Shown here: positions 24,251 through 29,816 of the stretch, piece by piece
How positions within the stretch are numbered: position 1 is the stretch's first letter
How the letters are laid out: the number at the start of each line of letters is the position of its first letter
The notes under the pieces: model-generated
What the model was told of the DNA's origin: nothing
Seen by the model: only the letters and a program-made list of their open reading frames with translations
Databases searched by the model: none
Assembly (NCBI GenBank): GCA_050116575.1
Contig: JASFOJ010000045.1
Span: 1-29,816 of the forward strand
Reading direction: 5' to 3'
From: JAKEGK01 sp050116575
Lineage (GTDB): Bacteria; Pseudomonadota; Gammaproteobacteria; SZUA-152
DNA: 29,816 bases
Translations under genes and position numbers: made by a program

Positions 24251-24873
24251 TGTAGTATTTACCTATATTAACGCAACAAAAAAATAATTCAATAAATTTT
24301 CCATCAACAAACAAATTAACTAATTCATACGCAACTGACCCATAACAAATAACACAGTTGCAACAACTGATTGTAATTGGCGCAACAGTCTACTAATTTC
24401 GTTTCTTTGTCGTTACCGACGCCACAATCATCATAACACCCATAAAACTAAAATTTGTTTCCGGTCTGCATGCTCTTTAACATACTAAAAAGTTAAAGAT
24501 TTTGGTGTCTTTCAACGCCTTGCGCCAAAACGAACCACAAAAGCTTAAACAGAATCGTAACATTGAATTGTTACACAAATACCAAAGAGGGATAACAAAC
24601 CGGCGCAAAGCAAAGAACTGATCCAGGCTGGCACAATAACCAACACTCCACGCAACGCGCCGACCTCATTAGCAAAAACTTTTAGCGGCACACGCGACAC
24701 CAAAATACCTACGTGGACTAGTCATTTCTTTACATAACGGGTAGAAGTTTCGGTAAGTACCGGATAGAGAGGAAAGGAATGATCATTGATGTTCAAAAAA
24801 GATGCCAGACTAAGGGATAGCAATGATAGCCGAGAAAGGTAAATAATGTTTGTTGAACATGCAAGCCGCCGGC
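24075..24873. other. 800-bp AT-rich non-coding stretch
   Basis: No gene of believable length is seen on either strand. Besides the candidate small RNA and TAGGTA repeats, it holds three inverted repeats: CAGTTG-CAA-CAACTG (24355-24369), GTAACA-N6-TGTTAC (24557-24574) and AAGCCG-C-CGGCTT (24863-24875). The last includes part of the next gene's stop codon. Base composition (A- and C-rich on the plus strand) differs from the surrounding coding DNA. Confidence 0.55.
24226..24265 (-). promoter_or_regulatory. Three TAGGTA direct repeats near the candidate small-RNA promoter
   Basis: TAGGTA (minus strand) occurs at 24231-24226, 24241-24236 and 24265-24260. The first two lie exactly 10 bp apart, one helical turn, within the decamers CTACCTAAAA and CTACCTAAGC on the plus strand. 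This is the pattern of stacked sites for a response regulator or similar dimer. Confidence 0.35.
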
Positions 24874-25221
24874 TTAATCATTCTTGACTGATGGTTTTCG
24901 ACAAAGTTTATCGAGGTGCTTGTTGGTCAATTCAATTAACGTGGAAGTAAACCCGGCATCATTGTATCGAGGATCGCCAAATTCGTCCTGACCGATAACC
25001 CGATCCCCTTTTACGTAAGGAAAAGCTTCTTCCAGCTCATCCAGTGCCGCAGCCAGCAGGTCGGTAATAATCTGCTGCCTTGTTTTTCCGGGAAACATTT
25101 CCGCCAACGCTTCAATTTTGGCCGCCTCATAGGTCGGCAACAATATGGAGTATTCACAATCTGTCAGTGGTGTACTGGCATCCTGTTCCCATTTAGCGAC
25201 TAGGGATTTAACGCTGGTCAT
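24874..25221 (-). CDS. Small protein of the 'type 1 pili tip component' annotation group
   Basis: The 115-residue cytoplasmic-looking protein has the pattern 'LVAKWEQDAS...YSILLPTYEAAKIEALAEMFPGKTRQQIITDLLAAALDELE'. It resembles a proteobacterial family often labelled type 1 pili tip component, a name with little support: there is no signal peptide and no pilus gene nearby. The 'EMFPGKTRQQIITDLLAAALDE' part looks like a ribbon-helix-helix-type or other small helical DNA-binding module, which is only a suggestion. The start was set at ATG 25221 because AGAGG lies 6 bases upstream; the frame extends to GTG 25260 without support. It lies 131 bp downstream of the DsrC-like gene on the same strand and may be co-transcribed. 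Confidence 0.65.
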   Translation of the reverse strand: MTSVKSLVAKWEQDASTPLTDCEYSILLPTYEAAKIEALAEMFPGKTRQQIITDLLAAALDELEEAFPYVKGDRVIGQDEFGDPRYNDAGFTSTLIELTNKHLDKLCRKPSVKND

Positions 25222-25352
25222 CGGCCGCCTCTTTTCATCATGTCGAACATTTCGGACCACTCGCTTGAAAATTGTTTCTTCTCTACGGCTCTCTTACTCT
25301 GCGGTTAAGGCGCGACATCAGGCTACATCACAAAGCGTTGTGTGTTGCGTCT

Positions 25353-25676
25353 TTATAGATAGGCTTTAATCTCTTCACCCGGATTGGGTAAACCGGCGAT
25401 TTTCCATGCATCCGCACCTTTGTTGTGAAATAACTTATCAAGACACATGTGATCCAAACCGGCCATTTTGCAGATAATATGCATCGTTGGAACTGACCGG
25501 TGTTGCGCATAATATTCCCGTAGCGCGCGGATAATTTTCCACTGGTCCTCCGATAGTTCAGCGTAACCGATGGCATGCGCCAATTGATCGGCCCATTCAT
25601 CATTCCACAGGTTAAAATCCTGTAAGAACATTTCCCGATCAACGTTTAGTTCAGTTTGTATATTTGATGTGGTCAT
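25353..25676 (-). CDS. TusE/DsrC-family protein lacking the conserved C-terminal cysteines
   Basis: The 107-residue product has the TusE/DsrC fold pattern: 'LQDFNLWNDEWADQLAHAIGYAELSEDQWKIIRALREYYAQH' followed by the family C-terminal arm 'WKIAGLPNPGEEIKAYL'. In TusE and DsrC that arm ends in an invariant penultimate Cys that carries sulfur, and DsrC has a second Cys about ten residues earlier. Here the equivalent positions are Glu102 and Trp91, and the arm is four residues longer. Cys69 and Cys78 exist but are in the core. Sulfur relay by the normal mechanism is therefore impossible. Cysteine-less family members (sometimes called RspA) are suspected to be regulators. Upstream is the best FNR box of the window. 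No dsr or tus genes are near. Confidence 0.82.
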   Translation of the reverse strand: MTTSNIQTELNVDREMFLQDFNLWNDEWADQLAHAIGYAELSEDQWKIIRALREYYAQHRSVPTMHIICKMAGLDHMCLDKLFHNKGADAWKIAGLPNPGEEIKAYL

Positions 25677-25744
25677 GGTGTTTGAATACCAAATATGACC
25701 TCGCCTTTTTGCGGTGCCAAAGTTACCAATCCTTTATATAGCAA

Positions 25745-25787
25745 ATATTATGGTGTAACTGGCTGTAATGGCATTGATTTTTATCAA
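25745..25787 (-). promoter_or_regulatory. Class II FNR/Anr promoter of the DsrC-like gene, perfect box
   Basis: TTGAT-TTTT-ATCAA at 25774-25787 is a perfect FNR box inside the longer palindrome CATTGAT-N4-ATCAATG. On the minus strand a -10-like TAATAT (25750-25745) or CATAAT (25752-25747) follows 21-23 bases on, placing the box at about -41 and the start near 25739, some 63 bases before ATG 25676. Confidence 0.72.
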
Positions 25788-25951
25788 TGGCCAAAATCTA
25801 TAAATTCTCCCGGACATCGTCACATTGGGTATCCGGAAACCCAGGGCCGACGCATAAACCGCAAAAGCTGTCACAGCACGTTCCCAATATTTCACCGCCA
25901 GTTACCGACAACACGCTTGGCGCTTGTTATGATTGCGCGCACAAGGGTTCG

Positions 25952-25981
25952 TTGACAAATAGCAATGCGCCACTCCATAGA
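25952..25981 (+). promoter_or_regulatory. Possible sigma-70 promoter for the phosphoesterase gene
   Basis: TTGACA (25952-25957) is a perfect -35. CATAGA (25976-25981), 18 bases on, is a weak -10. The predicted start is about 40 bases before ATG 26029. Confidence 0.35.
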
Positions 25982-26028
25982 CCGCGCATGATTGTAAAGT
26001 ACTAACTGGATAAACATGGAAACCCGTT

Positions 26029-26637
26029 ATGGCGCGACATTATTCTTTAAAGGAATACCGGCGCAAACGCAATTTCAGTAACTCGCCAGAACCGCGTCCG
26101 GCCAAACAACAGGATACATCAGGCCGTCGTTTTGTGATCCAAAAGCACGACGCCCGGCAACTGCACTATGATTTTCGACTGGAGATTAACGGCGTACTGG
26201 TTTCATGGGCCGTACCGAAAGGACTATCCACTGATCCCCGGACGAAAAGACTGGGCATTCAGACGGAAGACCACCCGCTACCGTACGCTGACTTCGAAGG
26301 TGTTATTCCGCAAGGAGAATATGGCGCAGGCACAGTTATGGTCTGGGACCAGGGAACCTATCGCAATTTAAGGGGCAACGCCCGCAAGGGAAAACAGCGG
26401 CGCAACATGTCTGATGCCCTCAAAGAAGGCATGCTGGAAATCTGGCTGGAAGGCGAAAAATTGCAGGGCGGTTACGCCATAAAACGGATCCGCAATGGTG
26501 ACAAACCGCAATGGCTGATAATCAAGATGAAAGACAACAAGGCCGACGCCCGCCGCAATCCGGTAAGCACCGAACCGGACTCTGTCAAAACCGGACGCAA
26601 CCTCCGACAAATCAGTACCGAACAGGCGGGACATTAG
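26029..26637 (+). CDS. Stand-alone LigD-type 3'-phosphoesterase
   Basis: The 202-residue protein corresponds to the phosphoesterase module of the DNA-repair ligase LigD, which trims 3'-phosphate and 3'-ribonucleotide ends. The active-site residues are all present: His40 in FVIQKHDARQLHYDFRLE, then His46, Asp48 and Arg50, and later His82 and Tyr86 in EDHPLPYADFEG, matching the spacing of Pseudomonas LigD. There is no ligase or polymerase domain, and no ku gene in the window. The N-terminal 30 and C-terminal 45 residues are basic and poorly ordered, suggesting nucleic-acid contacts. ATG 26029 has GGAAA about 8 bases upstream. It may act in general end-cleaning repair rather than non-homologous end joining. 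Confidence 0.9.
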   Translation: MARHYSLKEYRRKRNFSNSPEPRPAKQQDTSGRRFVIQKHDARQLHYDFRLEINGVLVSWAVPKGLSTDPRTKRLGIQTEDHPLPYADFEGVIPQGEYGAGTVMVWDQGTYRNLRGNARKGKQRRNMSDALKEGMLEIWLEGEKLQGGYAIKRIRNGDKPQWLIIKMKDNKADARRNPVSTEPDSVKTGRNLRQISTEQAGH

Positions 26638-26658
26638 TCGAAACGACTAATACGTACG

Positions 26659-26694
26659 CCAACGCACCTGCTTAACAACAAGCAGGTGCGTTGG
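26659..26694. terminator. Perfect 15-bp hairpin between convergent genes
   Basis: CCAACGCACCTGCTT (26659-26673) pairs perfectly with AAGCAGGTGCGTTGG (26680-26694) across a 6-base loop. It follows the phosphoesterase stop by 21 bp and faces the end of the DUF2892 gene. It lacks a T-run on either side but is very stable, so it probably acts as a bidirectional terminator or RNA 3'-end protector. Confidence 0.7.
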
Positions 26695-26742
26695 CTCTGT
26701 AACGTAAAGAACCAAAGTGTTTTAAACGACGATTCTCTGTTT

Positions 26743-26796
26743 GCGGCTAAGCGGCTAAGCGGCTAAGCGGCTAAGCGGCTAAGCGGCTAAGCGGCT
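26743..26796. repeat. 8-bp tandem repeat (GCGGCTAA), 6.75 copies
   Basis: Six full copies run from 26743 to 26790 with a partial seventh to 26796. The last units overlap the stop codon of the DUF2892 gene. Since 8 is not a multiple of 3 and each unit holds TAG on the minus strand, all three minus-strand frames are closed inside the array. Confidence 0.95.
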
Positions 26797-27167
26797 CGCG
26801 GATTGTCCTTGTCGTCGGATTCATGGTGCGAATCTTCAAGGCGATGCTCGATATCACTATGGGGCACCGGCTTGTGACCCAACGCGGCATCAATTTCAAA
26901 GGGAAAGGATCCGCAAACATTGCGCTCCGATGTATCACAGGTTTTGATACCAGCCAGGTTATACAGTAAATCCGTTCCCAATACTCCCGTCATAATAGGG
27001 TACACCGCAAGTAACATGAGAAAAGCATACCAGGGTGACATAAGATGTCCGGTAACTAAATAATAACAAGGAACCGAAATCAGGGCGGCGCCGAAAGCGA
27101 CCCTGAGCGTCCTGTCCAACCATCCCAGATTCTGTACGACACCCAATTTCTGGCGAAAACGTTTCAT
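26787..27167 (-). CDS. DUF2892 inner-membrane protein with charged C-terminal tail
   Basis: The 126-residue product has the DUF2892 pattern: 'NLGWLDRTLRVAFGAALI', two membrane segments (about 24-42 and 47-66) and 'TGVLGTDLLYNLAGIKTCD'. The family is found alone or fused to rhodanese domains (as in YgaP). Its usual 'CPLY' motif here reads TDLLY, so that Cys is missing, while Cys77 in KTCD and Cys85 remain. A hydrophilic His/Asp/Glu-rich tail (about 95-126, HSDIEHRLEDSHHESDDKD) is added and could bind metal. The start has a strong AGGGGG just upstream of ATG 27167. The stop codon lies inside the 8-bp repeat. Function unknown. Confidence 0.78.
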   Translation of the reverse strand: MKRFRQKLGVVQNLGWLDRTLRVAFGAALISVPCYYLVTGHLMSPWYAFLMLLAVYPIMTGVLGTDLLYNLAGIKTCDTSERNVCGSFPFEIDAALGHKPVPHSDIEHRLEDSHHESDDKDNPRAA

Positions 27168-27321
27168 AGTAACCCCCTGTTACTTTGTGTTGAACGACTC
27201 TAATTTTTAGACCGAAACAGGGTTGGGATGTTTAGGTTTTCGGCACCGGATTGAGACAAAAACTGATCAAACTTTTTGTACAAGCATAAACCAATTCAAT
27301 CAAGGCCTATAAAGCGGAGTA

Positions 27322-27498
27322 ATGAAACTGATAAATAGTTTTTTAAGTCTTTTACGCCATATTTTCACTATAGGAAACATTAAGTTACAAGGCATCAGGC
27401 GCCGCCCAACAGCAACGCTGGACAAATGTTTTAACACAATTGGGGAACGCCTGGTGGTACCGATAACAGCGGAAAAACAGTCTACCTCCCTGAGGTAA
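27322..27498 (+). CDS. Possible 58-residue small protein
   Basis: An open frame runs from ATG 27322 to TAA 27496-27498 in an otherwise empty gap. It has a hydrophobic, basic N-terminus (MKLINSFLSLLRHIF) and a polar C-terminus (GERLVVPITAEKQ). GGAG sits only 2 bases before the ATG, too close for a normal binding site, and TATAAA at 27308-27313 would give almost no leader. The family is not recognised. It is reported because the gap holds nothing else; it may be chance. Confidence 0.2.
   Translation: MKLINSFLSLLRHIFTIGNIKLQGIRRRPTATLDKCFNTIGERLVVPITAEKQSTSLR
27473..27497 (-). terminator. Probable terminator of the Tyr-rich lipoprotein gene
   Basis: On the minus strand TACCTC-AGG-GAGGTA (27497-27483) is followed after a few bases by five T (27477-27473), directly after the stop at 27504. 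The stem is only six pairs. Confidence 0.45.
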
Positions 27499-27503
27499 TT
27501 TTA

Positions 27504-28058
27504 CTAACGCAAAGGTCGCTTTTGATAGCGGTCACGATCATCGTCACGATCGCGTCGGCGACGACCGTCATCGTCCTGGTATTTATTGCCGCCTTTGTGG
27601 TTTCTTCCCGGTTTAGCTGACCTTTTTCTATGCTCCTGGTACCAATGCCGGTTGGCTTCACGTTCCCTTGTACTTTGCTCCCTGTCAATACGATGCCGTG
27701 GTTTGGGCTTATAAAGCCTGCGATGTTCAGGGTATTTTATATAAGGTTTGTCCGAATCCACCCGAATCCTGACGCGAGCGCGGGGATCAATAAGAATACG
27801 TTTGGGTAAAACACGTGTGCGAACCCAATGATTGTGGTCCCGGTAGTAATAATAACCCGAGGAAAACTGGAAGTAGACGCTGGCGCTCGGATAATAGTAG
27901 TAATCGTAATAGGGGACACTGTAGCTGTCATAGGCCGGCGGACCGTAAAACACTGGATCGTAGGCGCATCCTGTCACTCCCGCGATAACACCGGCAATCA
28001 CCAGCAGCCGCAAATGCCGGCCCGGGCGCTGTAAATATACTTTGCTTCCTCTGGCCAT
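27504..28058 (-). CDS. Tyr-rich, basic-tailed lipoprotein
   Basis: The 184-residue precursor has a lipoprotein signal: a hydrophobic core (LRLLVIAGVIAG) and lipobox VTGC with Cys31 as the lipidation site. Tyrosines are dense after it (about residues 32-75, YDYYYYPSASVYFQFSSGYYYY), then a short folded-looking part (HNHWVRTRVLPKRILIDPRARVRIRVDSDKPY). The last 80 residues are extremely charged (Arg/Lys/Asp/Glu/His) and probably disordered. Similar small tyrosine-rich lipoproteins with 'YYYR...HWV' motifs occur in many Proteobacteria with no known function. The start was set at ATG 28058, with GAGAGG 7 bases upstream; an earlier in-frame ATG at 28082 lacks a site. The sorting residue after Cys is Ala, consistent with outer-membrane targeting. 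Confidence 0.75.
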   Translation of the reverse strand: MARGSKVYLQRPGRHLRLLVIAGVIAGVTGCAYDPVFYGPPAYDSYSVPYYDYYYYPSASVYFQFSSGYYYYRDHNHWVRTRVLPKRILIDPRARVRIRVDSDKPYIKYPEHRRLYKPKPRHRIDREQSTREREANRHWYQEHRKRSAKPGRNHKGGNKYQDDDGRRRRDRDDDRDRYQKRPLR

Positions 28059-28500
28059 AACCGCACCTCTCGGATAAATCAATGCCTGTATTAGCTTTAA
28101 CGTACCAAAGGCACAGATCCGTCGTTCCGTGCCACGATTGTTTTAACAATATACCAAATTTTGTCCGGTAACATTGCCCCATCGCAGTATTCTTGCCGTG
28201 ACGGGTCCCTAACCGGACAACATCATCGGGTCGGCACTGCCCGTCAACGCATAAACACCTTGTAACGGCACAGTTTACCCCGCAAAACAAATAATCTACG
28301 CGTTTACCGCAATAATATGGATGGTTTCACACCGGATGCCATACTCAAACACACCCAGGATTAGCGCAAAGCGCGCATTTTACAGTCGATATGGCATCAT
28401 CGTTTCCTATATAGACAATTATTTGGTTTATTTATACCCGGAACCTAATTTTGCTAGCGTCTGACAGTCAAACTTTAGTTACCAGTTGGCAAATCCCGGG
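28059..28500. other. 440-bp gap between divergent genes
   Basis: No gene is supported; a minus-strand frame from 28290 overlaps the lipoprotein gene in another frame and is rejected. TGACGGG (28199-28205) / CCCGTCA (28240-28246) form a loose inverted repeat. AT-rich DNA at 28400-28450 probably carries the promoter of the membrane protein to the right, but no clean hexamer pair was found. Confidence 0.4.
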
Positions 28501-29172
28501 ATGACAATGAAATTTCAGCTAATTCACCGCCATATCAGTTTTCTGTTTCAAGGTGTACTGTTGGCCGGTGTTATAATCGCCATCTGGAACCACAAATGGC
28601 TCACTGCCTTAATTACAACCGGTATTATCGTATTAACGCTTACGCCATTGTTGGTCGCGAGACGGCTTCGCGTCTTTATACCGCCGGAATTTCAGCTGTT
28701 TGCCATCGCCTTTGTTTTTGCGTCACTGTTCCTGGGTGAAGTCCTCGGATATTACGGCCGCTTCTGGTGGTGGGATATTGCACTGCATGGCGCATCCGGA
28801 TTCCTGCTTGGCATCGTCGGCTTTTTACTGGTGCATGTGCTCAACGAAACCGAGGAAATAGGTGTATACATGAAACCCGGCTTCGTGGCATTTTTTGCCT
28901 TTTTGTTTTCCATCGGCATCGGTACCCTGTGGGAGATTTTCGAATTTTCCATAGATCAACTATTTCGCACCAACATGCAAAAAACCATGTTCAATGACCC
29001 GTCCGGATTGACCGATACTATGTGGGATCTTATTGTCGACAATATCGGCGCCATGGTCATCGCAGTGCTCGGATATGGTTATTTACAAGCTGCGGGAAAC
29101 CGCTCTTTTCTTGAACGGTGGATTCACACCTTTATCCAGCGCAATCCACGTTTGTTTAAACATTACCAATAA
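28501..29172 (+). CDS. Six-segment membrane protein, YjdF/DUF2238-like
   Basis: The inner-membrane protein of about 223 residues has six predicted segments: FLFQGVLLAGVIIAIW, LITTGIIVLTLTPLLVA, FAIAFVFASLFLGEVLGYY, IALHGASGFLLGIVGFLLVHVL, FVAFFAFLFSIGIGTLWEIFEF and LIVDNIGAMVIAVLGYGYL. Polar residues sit inside the membrane parts in a conserved-looking order: 'WWDIALHGASG', 'LWEIFEF' and 'MWDLIVDNIGA'. That D-H / E-E / D-D pattern resembles the DUF2238 (YjdF) family, of unknown function. The start is uncertain among TTG 28486, ATG 28501 and ATG 28507; no strong binding site distinguishes them. It is monocistronic. Confidence 0.75.
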   Translation: MTMKFQLIHRHISFLFQGVLLAGVIIAIWNHKWLTALITTGIIVLTLTPLLVARRLRVFIPPEFQLFAIAFVFASLFLGEVLGYYGRFWWWDIALHGASGFLLGIVGFLLVHVLNETEEIGVYMKPGFVAFFAFLFSIGIGTLWEIFEFSIDQLFRTNMQKTMFNDPSGLTDTMWDLIVDNIGAMVIAVLGYGYLQAAGNRSFLERWIHTFIQRNPRLFKHYQ

Positions 29173-29493
29173 GCTTAATCACGCCACTTGAACAGAAACC
29201 CCCAACCATGCGCCACGTCAAAATCCTGTTGCCAAATGGCTCCACGTCGAATGTCGAGTGACTTCTACATTTTTAATTTGGCTTCCTCAAGCATATGACA
29301 TGAAATAGCAAATCAACAGAGTAAGTTTAGAGTCAGTTTTCATTATTCCGGTAATTCTGTTGATCTAAATCATGGGGTATCAGCCGGCTTCCAGATAAAG
29401 TATCCGCAATTATATAACAAGCTCCAGCCATGCAGTAACCGGTTGCCGTCACAAAAAGCCGTATGAAAGTAACTATTGAAAAGGAGGGATGAC
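29173..29493 (+). other. 320-bp gap upstream of the right-edge gene
   Basis: No gene is supported; a minus-strand frame at 29684-29370 overlaps the real gene and is rejected. The only clear content is the FNR-type promoter listed separately and the palindrome AACCGGTT near 29440. No terminator was seen for the membrane-protein gene to the left. Confidence 0.5.
29360..29401 (+). promoter_or_regulatory. FNR/Anr-type promoter of the right-edge gene
   Basis: TTGAT-CTAA-ATCAT (29360-29373) matches the FNR box at 9 of 10 positions. GATAAA (29394-29399) or TAAAGT (29396-29401) lies 20-22 bases beyond as a -10, giving a start near 29408 and a leader of about 85 bases. Confidence 0.5.
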
Positions 29494-29816
29494 GTGCCCT
29501 GCAAACTTTTTAATATGTTGTTTGGCGCTCGCCAACAAAACAACTCTTCCGATCCGTCTCCCACTAATGACAACCCGATCGGCTCTACCAAGCTGCAACG
29601 AACTATCAACCCACAGGTCGTTAACGCGGCCACAGCGCTGGCGAAATACGCCAAGGACCAGCGCTTACTGCGCCAGCCCCGCATTGTGGCAACCTACGAT
29701 TATGTTGACGAAAACGGTGAACTTTTATACCAGGTACTGCGTTACGTTCCGAAAGATTTCGGCTACCGGCGCAAAGACAGCGAAGGCAACTGGGTATACG
29801 ATTTAAAGGATACGCG
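29494..29816 (+). CDS. Primase/helicase-like protein, N-terminal part (runs off the right edge)
   Basis: The open frame begins at GTG 29494, set by a strong AAGGAGG (29481-29487) 6 bases upstream, and continues to the window end (107 codons). The N-terminal 65 residues are polar and variable-looking. Then comes 'RIVATYDYVDENGELLYQV' followed by 'RYVPKDFGYRRKDSEGNWVYDLKD'. The 'YDYxDExGxLLYQVxRxxPKDF' block is familiar from DNA primase/helicase and AAA-ATPase proteins of phages, plasmids and integrated elements. Only this part is visible, so function and completeness are unknown. Translating instead from the nearby ATG 29489 gives a low-complexity product in another frame, which is rejected. 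The gene may mark the edge of a mobile element. Confidence 0.6.
   Translation, partial: MPCKLFNMLFGARQQNNSSDPSPTNDNPIGSTKLQRTINPQVVNAATALAKYAKDQRLLRQPRIVATYDYVDENGELLYQVLRYVPKDFGYRRKDSEGNWVYDLKDT

Larger units (their letters stand above)
27168..27503. other. 336-bp gap between two minus-strand genes
   Basis: Apart from the doubtful small frame and the terminator-like hairpin near 27483, it holds the palindrome TTGTACAA (27276-27283) centred about 31 bp before TATAAA (27308-27313). The DUF2892 promoter should be here on the minus strand but is not clear. Confidence 0.4.

Noticed and set aside
27928..28290. Minus-strand 120-residue frame overlapping the lipoprotein gene
   Set aside because: It lies in a different frame from the lipoprotein, which has a lipobox, a binding site and natural composition.
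29489..29806. Plus-strand frame from ATG 29489
   Set aside because: The GTG frame at 29494 has the same strong binding site at better spacing and encodes a recognisable block; the ATG frame encodes a Thr/Arg/Ser-rich product with no family resemblance.

Overview
The window looks like chromosomal DNA of a free-living Gammaproteobacterium of moderate GC. The support is a YbhGFSR-type ABC exporter with a lipoprotein adaptor, a type V autotransporter with a C-terminal Phe barrel signal, a TusE/DsrC-family protein, lipobox lipoproteins and FNR/Anr-type promoter boxes. A SufC-like ATPase, a DsrC-family protein and FNR boxes suit a sulfur- or redox-active, facultatively anaerobic lifestyle. That last point is inference.

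Layout. Bases 1-290 hold the start of a SufC-like ATPase (minus). A decayed REP-like inverted pair and an FNR-type promoter follow, then an HhH DNA-glycosylase-like gene (592-1209). Bases 1219-5218 carry small soluble genes: archaemetzincin (-), a triple-BON protein (+), an unknown acidic protein (-), DUF2267 (+), a PPP-family phosphatase (-) and a double zinc-ribbon protein (+). Bases 5261-15478 (-) are one gene for a 3,405-residue autotransporter with about 50 imperfect beta-helix repeats. Bases 15766-20928 (-) are a five-gene exporter operon: adaptor, two ATPases (YbhF split in two) and two ABC-2 permeases, with overlapping or nearly touching ends. Bases 21235-23697 (-) encode a thermolysin-like M4 protease with a Pro-rich repeat tail. 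A gene-poor stretch (23.7-24.87 kb) carries a strong orphan minus-strand terminator and a possible small RNA. Bases 24874-29172 return to small genes: a pili-tip-component-like protein (-), a DsrC/TusE-like protein without its functional cysteines (-), a stand-alone LigD 3'-phosphoesterase (+), a DUF2892 membrane protein (-), a Tyr-rich lipoprotein (-) and a YjdF-like membrane protein (+). A gene starting at GTG 29494 and resembling primase/helicase proteins runs off the right edge.

How it fits together. Two themes recur. The first is the cell surface: a giant adhesin-like autotransporter, a multidrug-type exporter and a secreted protease lie side by side on one strand but in separate transcription units. 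The second is oxygen- or redox-linked stress. FNR-type boxes (TTGAT-N4-ATCAA, from perfect to 7 of 10) lie upstream of six transcription units, four of them at 9 of 10 or better. In most cases a -10-like hexamer sits 20-23 bases beyond the box, as in class II FNR promoters. The proposed regulon is the most testable new idea here. All family assignments were made by eye, without database searches.
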